From Bordetella genomosp. 9 (lineage in GTDB: Bacteria > Pseudomonadota > Gammaproteobacteria > Burkholderiales > Burkholderiaceae_B): DNA of 64,000 nt. The DNA lies in NCBI RefSeq assembly GCF_002119725.1, contig NZ_CP021109.1:3968001-4032000 (forward strand), written 5' to 3'. The notes beneath the pieces are model-generated. The model did no database searches, was not told the DNA's origin, and saw only the letters and a list, made by a program, of their open reading frames with translations. The first letter of the stretch is position 1, and the number at the start of each line of letters is the position of its first letter. The position numbers and the translations under genes are program-made. Positions 37,351 through 45,877 of this stretch are shown one piece after another.

Positions 37351-39417
37351 ATGCACGTGTTTTACGAAGACGACGGCCAATTCAAGGCCGGCCACATTCT
37401 TTCCGAGTCGGACGCCAGCCTGCAGGTGGAGTCCGAGTCGGGCAAGCGCAGCAAGATCAAGCGCGCCAACGCCCTGTTCACCTTTTCGTCTCCGGAACCG
37501 GCCGAATTGCTGAAACAGGCCGAAGCGGCCGCCGCCGACATCGACCTGCAATTCCTGTGGGAGTGCGCGCCCCAGGAAGAATTCGACTCGCCCGCCCTTG
37601 CTGCAGAGTATTACGGGCACCCGCCCTCGCCCACCGAACAGGCGGCTCTATTGCTGCGCCTGCACGGCGCGCCGGCGTACTTCCACCGGCGCGGGAAGGG
37701 ACGCTACCGCCCGGCGCCGCCCGACATCCTGGCCGCCGCGCTGGCCGCCATCGAAAAGAAACAGAAGCAGGCGGCGCAGCAGCAGGAATGGGTAGACGAG
37801 ATGGTCGCGGGCCGCCTGCCGCCGGAAATCGCCGGGATGGCCGAATCCCTGGTCGTCCGGCCCGACAAGAACACCATGCAGTGGAAGGCGCTGGAAGCCG
37901 CTTGCTCGCGGCTGCAGAAAAGCGCGGACCGCCTGCTGCTGGACCTGGGCGCCTTTCCCCATGCTCTGGCGCTGCACAAGCGCCGTTTCCTGGCGCAGTA
38001 TTTTCCGCGCGGCACCGGCTTCCCGGAAGTCGCCGTGCCGGCCCCGGAACGGGAGCTGCCGCTGGCCGACGCCGAGATTTATTCCGTCGATGACGTCACA
38101 ACCACCGAGATCGACGATGCGCTGTCGGTATCGAGCCTGCCGGACGGCAAGCTGCGCGTCGGGATCCATGTGGCGGCGCCCGGCCTGAGCGTTACGCGCG
38201 GCAGCGAACTGGACAAGCTGGCCCGTGCGCGCTTGTCGACGGTCTATATGCCGGGCGACAAGATCCCCATGCAGCCCGAAGCGGTCATCCAGGCGTTTTC
38301 GCTGGACGCCGGGCGCGAGGTGCCGGCGCTGTCGCTGTATGCCGTGGCCGATCCGCAAACCGGCGAGATCCTGGAATCCGAAAGCCGGGTCGAGCGCATC
38401 GTGGTGCGGGAGAACCTGCGCCACAACCTGTTGGACGAAGTGATCAGCGAAGCGGCCCTGGACGACCCGCAGGCCGACCTGCCCTACGGCCATTGGCTGC
38501 GCCCATTGTGGCGCCTGGCGCAAGCCTTGTCCGCGCGCCGCGATGCCGCGCGGGGCAAGCCTGAGAACAACACCCGGGTGGAATACAGCTTCTATCTGGA
38601 CGGCGACCCGGACGATCCCGATACGCCGGTACGCCTGGTTCCGCGGCGGCGCAACGCGCCGCTGGACCGCATGGTGGCCGAATACATGATCCTGGCGAAC
38701 AACCTGTGGGGCGGGTTGCTGGCGCGCCACGGCGTGCCGGGCATCTACCGTTCGCAGCAGGCCGGCCGGGTCAGGATGAGCACGCAGCCGTTGCCTCATG
38801 AGGCCATTGGCGTGCCGCAATACGCCTGGTGCACGTCGCCGCTGCGCCGCTACGTGGATCTGGTGAATCAGTGGCAGCTGATCGCGGCCGTGGACAACGG
38901 CGTGTCGGCGCGCCTGGCCGCTCCGTTCAAGCCGAAGGATGCCGACCTGTTCGCCATCATCGGCGCCTTCGATGCGCAATACGCCGCCTGGGGCGAGTTC
39001 CAGAACACGATGGAGCGGTATTGGTGCCTGCGCTGGCTGGCGCAACAGAATATCCAGCGCACCACCGCCAGCGTGCTGCGCGACGACCTGGTCCGCTTGA
39101 ACAATGCCCCCCTGGTGACCCGGGTGGGGGGCATGCCGGCCCTGGCCCGCGGCACGCAGGTGGAGATCGATCTGCTCGGTTGCGATGAACTGACGCTGGA
39201 GCTCGAGTGCCGCTTCATCGGCGAGCTGGCAGCTCCGGCGGCCGCCGACCTGGGCGCGGACGAAGAAACGCCGGGCGAAACGTCCGCCGATGTGGTGGAT
39301 GCCGCCGAGCTCGACGCGGTGGCGCGGATGCCGTCGGAAGCCATCGACGCCGTCGAAGCGGCTCAGCCCGGCGCCGTCGTGGACGAGAGCGGCACGGAGA
39401 AGAACAAGGCGGAATAG
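37351..39417 (+). CDS. RNase II/RNB-domain exoribonuclease
   Basis: A 688-residue nuclease of the RNase II/R superfamily. The RNB domain (about 245-560) has the acidic catalytic cluster VTTTEIDDALSVSSL, the VGIHVAAPG and YMPGDKIPMQPEAV stretches, and PLRRYVDLVNQWQL. The usual cold-shock domains at the N-terminus are hard to recognise, and the C-terminus ends in an acidic Ala/Asp/Glu-rich tail of about 60 residues. It degrades RNA 3' to 5' if active. In-frame starts at 37306 (GTG) and 37339 are alternatives. It follows the esterase by 61 bases. Confidence 0.88.
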   Translation: MHVFYEDDGQFKAGHILSESDASLQVESESGKRSKIKRANALFTFSSPEPAELLKQAEAAAADIDLQFLWECAPQEEFDSPALAAEYYGHPPSPTEQAALLLRLHGAPAYFHRRGKGRYRPAPPDILAAALAAIEKKQKQAAQQQEWVDEMVAGRLPPEIAGMAESLVVRPDKNTMQWKALEAACSRLQKSADRLLLDLGAFPHALALHKRRFLAQYFPRGTGFPEVAVPAPERELPLADAEIYSVDDVTTTEIDDALSVSSLPDGKLRVGIHVAAPGLSVTRGSELDKLARARLSTVYMPGDKIPMQPEAVIQAFSLDAGREVPALSLYAVADPQTGEILESESRVERIVVRENLRHNLLDEVISEAALDDPQADLPYGHWLRPLWRLAQALSARRDAARGKPENNTRVEYSFYLDGDPDDPDTPVRLVPRRRNAPLDRMVAEYMILANNLWGGLLARHGVPGIYRSQQAGRVRMSTQPLPHEAIGVPQYAWCTSPLRRYVDLVNQWQLIAAVDNGVSARLAAPFKPKDADLFAIIGAFDAQYAAWGEFQNTMERYWCLRWLAQQNIQRTTASVLRDDLVRLNNAPLVTRVGGMPALARGTQVEIDLLGCDELTLELECRFIGELAAPAAADLGADEETPGETSADVVDAAELDAVARMPSEAIDAVEAAQPGAVVDESGTEKNKAE

Positions 39418-39501
39418 CCGCTGGCGTACCTGCGCAGCCGGCCGCGCGGCGCCGCCGCCGCGGCGACCGGCCGGCCACCGCAGGGGGGAAAAGGAGACAC
39501 G

Positions 39502-40185
39502 ATGCGGATATTGCTCGTCGAAGACAATGCCGACCTGGGGGACGCCATCGAAAGCAAGCTGCGCGCCTCGGGCCATAGCGTCGAATGGGTGCGCGATGGC
39601 GAAACCGCGCTGCGCTGGATCCGGCTGGAAGCCTGGGACGCCCTGGTGCTGGACATCATGCTGCCCGGAAAAAGCGGTTTCGACGTCATCCGGGAACTGC
39701 GGGCCTCGGGCGTGGAAGCGCCGGTGCTCGTGATCACCGCCCGCGCGGAGATCGAAGACAAAATCGACATGCTCGATCTGGGCGCGGACGACTACTTGGT
39801 CAAGCCGTTCGACCTGCGCGAGCTGGAAGCGCGTTTGCGCGCTTTGCTGCGCCGTCCGGCGGGCCGCACGACGAGCGTGGCGGTGCACGGCAACCTGACG
39901 CTCGATGTGGCCGGACGCACGGCGCACATCGCCGGCGTGCCGGTTACGCTGGGCCGGCGCGAATTCCGCTTGCTGGAAATCCTGCTCGATCGCATCGGCA
40001 GCACGGTCAGCAAGGAAAGACTGATGAGCCAGCTGTTCGACCTGGAAGACGTTCTGCCCAACGCGCTCGAACTGCTGGTTTCACGTCTGCGGCGCAAGAT
40101 TGCGGGCGCCACCGTGGATATCGTGACTGTGCGCGGCGTGGGCTACCAGGCGCGTCATCACGACGATTCACCGGTTTCTTCCTAG
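39502..40185 (+). CDS. Response regulator, OmpR/PhoB class (TctD-like)
   Basis: A 227-residue two-component regulator. The receiver domain (1-115) has the acidic pocket in LVEDNADLGD, the phospho-acceptor Asp in ALVLDIMLPGKSG, and VKPF. The C-terminal winged helix (about 130-220) is of the OmpR type, with SRLRRKIAGATVDIVTVRGVG cut by my reading at VRGVGYQ. A good GGAG site precedes the ATG. It is 25 bases upstream of the fused kinase and likely controls the transport genes that follow. Confidence 0.92.
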   Translation: MRILLVEDNADLGDAIESKLRASGHSVEWVRDGETALRWIRLEAWDALVLDIMLPGKSGFDVIRELRASGVEAPVLVITARAEIEDKIDMLDLGADDYLVKPFDLRELEARLRALLRRPAGRTTSVAVHGNLTLDVAGRTAHIAGVPVTLGRREFRLLEILLDRIGSTVSKERLMSQLFDLEDVLPNALELLVSRLRRKIAGATVDIVTVRGVGYQARHHDDSPVSS

Positions 40186-40210
40186 TTTCCCGTCACCCGG
40201 AAGCAACGCC

Positions 40211-42727
40211 ATGGACCTTGACGCGGCATCCTCGATACGGGGGCGTGTGTTCGCGATGGGCTGCCTGTTGATGCTGTGCGCCTGCATCGCGGTGGGCGCC
40301 TTCCTGCGGGACTACGCCCATCGCGCCGCGGACCGCGCCTTCGACCGGTTGCTGGCGGCGTCGGCGCTGACGATCGCCGGGTCGGTGCAGATCGACGACA
40401 CCGGGGTAACGGCCGAACCGCCGTTTTCCTCGCTGGCCATGCTGTCGGGCAACGACCGGGTGTTCTATACCGTGCGCAACGCCAGCGGAAAACCGGTCAC
40501 GGGTTATGACGACCTGGCGGCCACGCTGCCTTTGGCGCAGTCCGCCGCGCCGGTCTTTGCGGATCTGCGGTATCACGACGAACCGGTCCGTGTCGCCACG
40601 GTGGGCCGCCTGATTTCCGCGGGGCGCCACGCGGGCTGGGTCACCATCCGGGTAGCCGAAACCCGCGATGCGCGCGAAGCCCTGGCCGCCGAGATCCTGA
40701 ACCGCAGCGCATTGCCCTTGCTGGTGGTCGTGCCCGTGGCGCTGGCGCTGCTGTGGTTCGGCATCCAGCGCGCATTCGCTCCCCTGTCCCTGATCGAACG
40801 CTCGCTTCGCGCCCGGGCGCCGGACGACCTGACGCCGCTCGAGACCCCCGTGCCGCGCGAGGTCAAGGGGCTGGCGGAAGCCTTGAACGGTTTCATGCGC
40901 CGCTTGAGCGGCATCATGTCGTCTTTGAACAACCTGGTGGCGGACGCCGCGCATCAGGTGCGTACCCCGCTGGCATCGCTGCGGGCGCAAGCCGAAGTCG
41001 CGATGGACGAGACCGATCCCGACCGGCTGCGCGCCCGCGTGGCGCGCATCCACGAGAACGCCACCCAGGCCAGCCAGCTGATCAACCAGTTGCTGATGGA
41101 CGCGACCATCACGCACCGCCTGGGAATGCGCGGCCAGGCCTCGGTGGGCATCGCCGAAACCATCAACGAAACCCGGCGCCGCATCGGGCCGCTGGAGGCG
41201 CAGCGCCTGCGCATCTGGATTGCGCCGGAGGTGCGACGCGCACGTGTCGCCGGCGACCGCGTGGCGCTGCGCGAGATGCTGCGCAATCTGGTGGATAACG
41301 CGCTGCGCTACGCGCCTTCCGGACCCGTGGAAATCCAAGCCACGCCTGTGTCGGGGTATCGCGTGGCTCTGACCGTTGCCGATTGCGGTCCGGGCATCGC
41401 GGACGACGAGAAGGAAGCGGTGCTGCAGCGATTCACGCGCGGCCGCAGCGGCGCCGGCACGCCGGGATCGGGCCTGGGGCTGGCAATCGCGAAAACCGTC
41501 GCGCAGGCGCATGGCGGCGCGCTCTGGCTGCAGGATCGTCCCGGGGGCGGATTGTCGGCCCGCGTCGTGCTGCCGCTCGCGCGCCCGGTGTATCCCAAAG
41601 CCCTGCTGGCGGCCGCGGCATTGCTGTTGGCCGGCATGCTGGCCACGCCGTCGGCGCCGGTGCGCGCGCAATCCGGCGACGCCGGCATGACGGACGGCAG
41701 GTCCGATGATGTCACCATGGTCACGCGCTTTCCCGCCCAGCGGCCGCCGGAACGGCTCCTCGTCATCGCGGGAACGACGGACACGCCGGCGGCCGCGCCG
41801 GTGATCGCGGCCTTCCAGGCCGCACAGCCGGACGCCGCCGTCGAATATCGCGAAATGGGGAGCCGCGAACTGTACGAGGCTACGGTCAGCGGCCGCATGC
41901 GCGACACCGATGTGCTGATCAGCTCCGCGGCGGACCTGCAGGTCAGGCTCGCCAATGACGGCTATGCGCTGCGGTACGCTGCGCCGGGCGTGGAAAGACT
42001 GCCGTCCTGGGCGGTGTGGCGGGACGAGGTCTTCGGCTTCGCATTCGAACCCGCCGTGATCGTCTACAACCCGCGCCGCTTCAGCGAGGCCACCATGCCG
42101 CGCTCGCGCCAGGAATTGCTGCGTTTGCTGGAGACGGAACGCGGACGGCTGCAGGGCCGCGTGGGCACCTATGACATCGCGCGCAGCAGCGTGGGCCAGC
42201 TGATGGCGGAAGAAGACGAACAGGTGTCGTCGAACTTCTGGGGCCTGACGAATGCGCTGGGCCAGGTCGGCGCGCGGCTGAGCGGCACCACGGCCGGCCT
42301 GCTCGATGCGATCGAGCGGGACGAGCTGGACATCGGCTACAACGTGCTGGGGTCGTATGCGCTGGCCCGCCAGGCGGCCGGCCGTCCCATCGGGGTGATC
42401 TTCCCGCAGGACTACGTGCTCGTGCTGCCGCGGTCGGCCTTGATTGCCCGGCACGCTCCTCAGCCCGCGCTCGCGCGCGCTTTCATCGATTGGATCCTGT
42501 CGCCGGCCGGCCAGGCGGAGGTCGCGCGGGGCACCGGCCTGGGCGCCGCCGCGCAGGATTCCGCGAACTGGGCGGCGGACGCCGTGCTGACCCGTTCGCA
42601 GGGCATCGTCCAGCCCGTCGCCCTGGGGCCGGCGCTGCTGGTCGGCCTGGACCGGCAGCGGCACGCGCGGTTCGTGCAGAACTGGACCCGGCTGGTCACC
42701 GATACGCCGGCGGCGGCGACCCGGTAA
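40211..42727 (+). CDS. Hybrid: TctE-type sensor histidine kinase fused to a periplasmic binding-protein-like domain
   Basis: An 838-residue single frame. Residues 1-200 match the TctE-type sensor N-terminus: TM1 (about 13-32), a periplasmic region, TM2 (about 167-185). The kinase follows: H-box AAHQVRTPLASL with His248, N-box NLVDNALRYAP, G-boxes DCGPGIADD and GSGLGLAIAK (about 418-428). A third hydrophobic stretch (about 463-478), resembling an uncleaved or cleavable signal peptide ending SAPVRAQSG, leads to about 330 residues homologous to the next gene's binding protein: LPSWAVWRDEVFGF, FEPAVIVYN, GTYDIARSSVG, GYNVLGSYALAR and FPQDYVLVL recur there almost unchanged. Three membrane segments put this domain in the periplasm. 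It likely senses the transported ligand. Confidence 0.9.
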   Translation: MDLDAASSIRGRVFAMGCLLMLCACIAVGAFLRDYAHRAADRAFDRLLAASALTIAGSVQIDDTGVTAEPPFSSLAMLSGNDRVFYTVRNASGKPVTGYDDLAATLPLAQSAAPVFADLRYHDEPVRVATVGRLISAGRHAGWVTIRVAETRDAREALAAEILNRSALPLLVVVPVALALLWFGIQRAFAPLSLIERSLRARAPDDLTPLETPVPREVKGLAEALNGFMRRLSGIMSSLNNLVADAAHQVRTPLASLRAQAEVAMDETDPDRLRARVARIHENATQASQLINQLLMDATITHRLGMRGQASVGIAETINETRRRIGPLEAQRLRIWIAPEVRRARVAGDRVALREMLRNLVDNALRYAPSGPVEIQATPVSGYRVALTVADCGPGIADDEKEAVLQRFTRGRSGAGTPGSGLGLAIAKTVAQAHGGALWLQDRPGGGLSARVVLPLARPVYPKALLAAAALLLAGMLATPSAPVRAQSGDAGMTDGRSDDVTMVTRFPAQRPPERLLVIAGTTDTPAAAPVIAAFQAAQPDAAVEYREMGSRELYEATVSGRMRDTDVLISSAADLQVRLANDGYALRYAAPGVERLPSWAVWRDEVFGFAFEPAVIVYNPRRFSEATMPRSRQELLRLLETERGRLQGRVGTYDIARSSVGQLMAEEDEQVSSNFWGLTNALGQVGARLSGTTAGLLDAIERDELDIGYNVLGSYALARQAAGRPIGVIFPQDYVLVLPRSALIARHAPQPALARAFIDWILSPAGQAEVARGTGLGAAAQDSANWAADAVLTRSQGIVQPVALGPALLVGLDRQRHARFVQNWTRLVTDTPAAATR

Positions 42728-42737
42728 AGCGATATCA

Positions 42738-42760
42738 CGCCGTCCCATGACAGGACGGCG
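42738..42760 (+). promoter_or_regulatory. Hairpin between the fused kinase and the binding-protein gene
   Basis: CGCCGTCC and GGACGGCG pair perfectly around CATGACA, 10 bases after the kinase stop. No U-run; it may mark partial termination before the more highly needed binding-protein gene. Confidence 0.4.
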
Positions 42761-42833
42761 ACAGCATGCGCCATCTAAGATGCGCCCACGCTGGCCGCGC
42801 CAGCGATGACTATTCCAACCGGAGAAGACAACC

Positions 42834-43928
42834 ATGCACGTCCCGTCACGCCTGGCGGCGGCTTGCGCCGCCGCTTTTTCCCTTGCCGCCGTCAATGCGC
42901 TGGCCCAGACGCCGGCAAGCTATCCCTCCGACTACCAGAAGATCATCGACGGCGCCAAGAAGGAAGGCACGGTGGTGATCTATTCGACCACCGACACCAA
43001 GACGGCGGACCCCATCATCAAGGGCTTCGAAGCCGCCTATCCCGGCGTGAAGGTCGAATACAACGACATGAACAGCACGGAGCTCTACAACCGCTACATC
43101 AGCGAACAGGCGTCCGGCGGCAGCAGCGGCGACGTGGTGTGGAGTTCGTCGATGGATTCGGCGCTGCAGCTCGCCAAGGACTACGCGCTGCAATACAAGT
43201 CGCCGGAGGCGGGCAAGCTGCCGTCCTGGGCGGTGTGGAAGGATTCCGCGTACGGCACGACGTACGAACCGGCGGTGTTCATCTACAACAAGCGGCTGAT
43301 TCCGCAGGGCGACGTGCCCAAAACCCATGCGGCGCTGGCCAAGCTCGTCGCGAGCCAGACCGACAAATTCCGCAACAAGGTCACCACCTACGACATCGAG
43401 AAGTCCGCGGTGGGCTTCATGCTCGCGGTACAGGACAAGATGCACGACCCGCACTACTTCGACACCTTGCGGGATACGGCCAAGGGCGGCCTGGTGGTGC
43501 AGTCGTCCACCGGCACGATGATGGAACGCGTCTCCTCCGGCGAAAACCTGCTGGGCTACAACATCCTGGGCTCCTACGCCGAGGCGCGCGCCCGCAAGGA
43601 CGAATCGATCGGTATCGTTTATCCGACGGACTACACGCTGGTCCTGTCGCGCGTGGCCTTCATCAGCAAGAAGTCCAAGCACCGCAACGCGGCCAAGCTG
43701 TGGCTGGACTACCTGCTGTCGCAGAAAGGCCAGGAGCTGGTCGCCAACAAGGCCGACATGGCGTCCATTCGCGACGACGTATCGGGTGACAACGATGTGG
43801 ACGGCCTGACCAAGAAACTTGGCAATGCGCTCAAGCCGATTCCGGTGAACGAAACGCTGCTCGATTACCTGCAGCAGAAGAAGCGCCTGGAATTCATCAA
43901 CGACTGGCGCAAGGCGGCGGGCAAGTAA
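42834..43928 (+). CDS. ABC transporter periplasmic binding protein (FbpA/PotD-like class)
   Basis: A 364-residue secreted protein with a signal peptide (MHVPSRLAAACAAAFSLAAV, cleaved at ALAQ). It has the class features of iron/phosphonate/polyamine-type receptors: KKEGTVVIYSTTDTKTADPI, FEAAYPGVKVEYNDMNSTEL, YEPAVFIYNKRLIPQG and LVLSRVAFISKKSKHRNAAK. It is close in sequence to the C-terminal third of the adjacent kinase. Permease and ATPase follow, so it supplies that ABC transporter. Ligand is unassigned: ferric iron is common for the family, but I saw no Fur-like box upstream. Confidence 0.92.
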   Translation: MHVPSRLAAACAAAFSLAAVNALAQTPASYPSDYQKIIDGAKKEGTVVIYSTTDTKTADPIIKGFEAAYPGVKVEYNDMNSTELYNRYISEQASGGSSGDVVWSSSMDSALQLAKDYALQYKSPEAGKLPSWAVWKDSAYGTTYEPAVFIYNKRLIPQGDVPKTHAALAKLVASQTDKFRNKVTTYDIEKSAVGFMLAVQDKMHDPHYFDTLRDTAKGGLVVQSSTGTMMERVSSGENLLGYNILGSYAEARARKDESIGIVYPTDYTLVLSRVAFISKKSKHRNAAKLWLDYLLSQKGQELVANKADMASIRDDVSGDNDVDGLTKKLGNALKPIPVNETLLDYLQQKKRLEFINDWRKAAGK

Positions 43929-43939
43929 GCCCGAGCGGC

Positions 43940-44004
43940 GCCCCGGCACTTGCCGGGGCCCCAGGCTGCAAAGGCCGTCCGGGCCATCGTGGGGCCGGAC
44001 GGCC
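43940..44004 (+). promoter_or_regulatory. Two strong hairpins between binding-protein and permease genes
   Basis: GCCCCGGCA with TGCCGGGGC (43940-43959), then GGCCGTCCGG with CCGGACGGCC (43973-44004). They resemble the intercistronic stem-loops that protect binding-protein mRNA and lower expression of the permease downstream. No U-tract follows either. Confidence 0.55.
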
Positions 44005-44104
44005 CATCGAAAACAATAAACACGAGACGAATCGCCGCGGCGCAAGGCTGCGCGTCGCCTTGCCGCCCCTTCATCGCGGGCGGACCGAACACTAGGACAA
44101 TTCC

Positions 44105-45877
44105 ATGCAGACATTGCGCTCCCGATGGCAGTCGCTGCCGCGCGGCGTGGTGGTGCTGATCACGGCGCTGGCCATCTACGTGCCGCTGTCGTTGATCGTG
44201 TACCAAAGCTTCCTGTCCGCGCCCTTCTTCTCGCCGTCACGCGAAGCGGGGCTGGAAGCTTTCCGCTTCATCTTCGACGACCCGGATTTCTACAAGGCGC
44301 TGATCAGCGGCCTGATCCTTGCCTTCGGCCTGTTCATCATCGCGGTGCCGCTGGGCGGCATGCTGGCCTTCCTGCTCATCCGCACCGACCTGCCGGGCCG
44401 GCACTGGATCCAGCCCCTGATCCTGGTGCCGATCTTCGTTTCGCCCATGGTGCTGGGCTTCGGCTACGTGGTCGCCGCCGGCCCCGTCGGTTTCTTCTCG
44501 ACCTGGGCGAAGCAACTGCTGGGTTTCGTGCCCTGGAACGTGTATTCGATGACGAGCATCGTCATCATCGCCGGCCTGACGCACGTGCCGCATGCCTATC
44601 TGTATATCTCGTCGGCGCTGCGCAGCATGGCATCGGACGTCGAGGAAGCCGCACGCGTCACCGGCGCATCGCCGCTGCGCGTGATGATGTCGGTGAGCCT
44701 GCCGATGGTGCGGCCGGCGCTGCTGTACGCGTCGGTGCTGCTGTTCTTCCTGGGGCTGGAGGTATTCGGCCTGGTGCTGGTGCTGGGCGACCCCGAAGGC
44801 AACCTGGTGCTGGCCACCTATCTGTACAAGCTGACGAACAAGCTCGGCACGCCGTCATACCACTTGATGGCCGCGGTGGCCGTGGTGCTGATCTGCATGA
44901 CCGTGCCGCTGGTCGCCTTGCAGAGGCGCCTGATGCGCACCGCGAACCGCTTCGTGACGGTGAAAGGCAAGGCCTCGCGCGCGCGGCCGCTGCCGCTGGG
45001 CAAATGGCGCTGGCTGGCCAGCGCGGCGGTGTGGCTGTGGCTGTTCGTCGCCATCGTGGTGCCGCTGGCCGGCGTGGTGCTGCGCGCGTTCACGTCGAAC
45101 TGGGGCATGGGCGTGTCGTTGCTGGACGTACTGTCGCTGGATGCCTTCCGCTCGGTGATGGGGCAATCCAATCTGCTGCGCGCCATCGTCAATTCCGTGG
45201 CGATCGGCGTGTTCGGCGGCGGTCTGGCGGTGGCCTGCTACACCTTCATCGGACTGGCCATGCATCGCAAGCAGGACCACGTCACCCGCTTCCTGGACTA
45301 CAGCGTGCTCGTGCCGCGCGCGGTCCCCGGCCTGCTGGCCGGCCTCGCTTTTCTGTGGGTGTTCCTGTTCGTCCCGCTGTGGCTGGACAATGCGCTGGAC
45401 GAAGGCGGCCTGCTGTCCTTCCTGCCGTATGCCGACTGGCTCCGCGAAAACTTCGTGGAATGGCTGCGCGGCATCCGCAGCACCATTTTCAGCGTGTGGC
45501 TGGCCTACACGGTCGTCTGGATGGCGTACGGCTTGCGCCTGATTTCCTCCACCCTGCTGCAGGTGGGGCCGGAACTGGAGGAAGCGGCGCGCAGCGCGGG
45601 GGCGCGGCGCGGCCAGATCACCCGCCACGTTACCGTGCCGCTGGCCCGGTATGGCCTGATCGGTTCGTGGCTGCTGATGTTCCTGATTTTCGAACGCGAA
45701 TATTCCACGGGCGTGTACCTGCTGTCGCCGGGCACGGAGACGATCGGCTCCATGCTGGTTTCGCTGTGGGCGGCCGGCGCGATCGACATCGTGGCGGCGC
45801 TTTCCTTCATCAATATCGTCCTGGTGGTGATCGGCCTGGGCATCGCCCTGCGATTCGGAGTGAAACTTCATGATTGA
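44105..45877 (+). CDS. ABC transporter permease, two fused membrane domains (FbpB type)
   Basis: A 590-residue inner-membrane protein with about twelve membrane segments in two halves. Each half has an EAA loop that contacts the ATPase: VEEAARVTGASPLRVMMSV (about 179-197) and LEEAARSAGARRGQITRHV (about 491-509). Fused double permeases are usual for the ferric-iron/2-aminoethylphosphonate transporter class. Its 3' end overlaps the ATPase gene by eight bases. Confidence 0.92.
   Translation: MQTLRSRWQSLPRGVVVLITALAIYVPLSLIVYQSFLSAPFFSPSREAGLEAFRFIFDDPDFYKALISGLILAFGLFIIAVPLGGMLAFLLIRTDLPGRHWIQPLILVPIFVSPMVLGFGYVVAAGPVGFFSTWAKQLLGFVPWNVYSMTSIVIIAGLTHVPHAYLYISSALRSMASDVEEAARVTGASPLRVMMSVSLPMVRPALLYASVLLFFLGLEVFGLVLVLGDPEGNLVLATYLYKLTNKLGTPSYHLMAAVAVVLICMTVPLVALQRRLMRTANRFVTVKGKASRARPLPLGKWRWLASAAVWLWLFVAIVVPLAGVVLRAFTSNWGMGVSLLDVLSLDAFRSVMGQSNLLRAIVNSVAIGVFGGGLAVACYTFIGLAMHRKQDHVTRFLDYSVLVPRAVPGLLAGLAFLWVFLFVPLWLDNALDEGGLLSFLPYADWLRENFVEWLRGIRSTIFSVWLAYTVVWMAYGLRLISSTLLQVGPELEEAARSAGARRGQITRHVTVPLARYGLIGSWLLMFLIFEREYSTGVYLLSPGTETIGSMLVSLWAAGAIDIVAALSFINIVLVVIGLGIALRFGVKLHD

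Noticed and set aside
37648..39927. A 759-codon minus-strand open frame opposite the RNB nuclease and regulator
   Set aside because: It crosses two well-supported genes and has no recognisable domain.
42728..42833. Fur box upstream of the binding-protein gene
   Set aside because: No sequence close to the AT-rich Fur consensus was seen; the gap is GC-rich with only a hairpin.
42600..42840. Possible assembly error or missed stop producing the kinase-binding-protein fusion
   Set aside because: The frame is continuous through 40211-42727, codon use is even, and the binding-protein part differs clearly from the neighbouring gene, so a simple collapse is unlikely. It still deserves a read-level check.
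40193..42895. A 900-codon open frame on the minus strand opposite the fused kinase
   Set aside because: It is antisense to a clear kinase with intact motifs and has the Arg/Gly/His-rich composition expected of a shadow frame in high-GC DNA.
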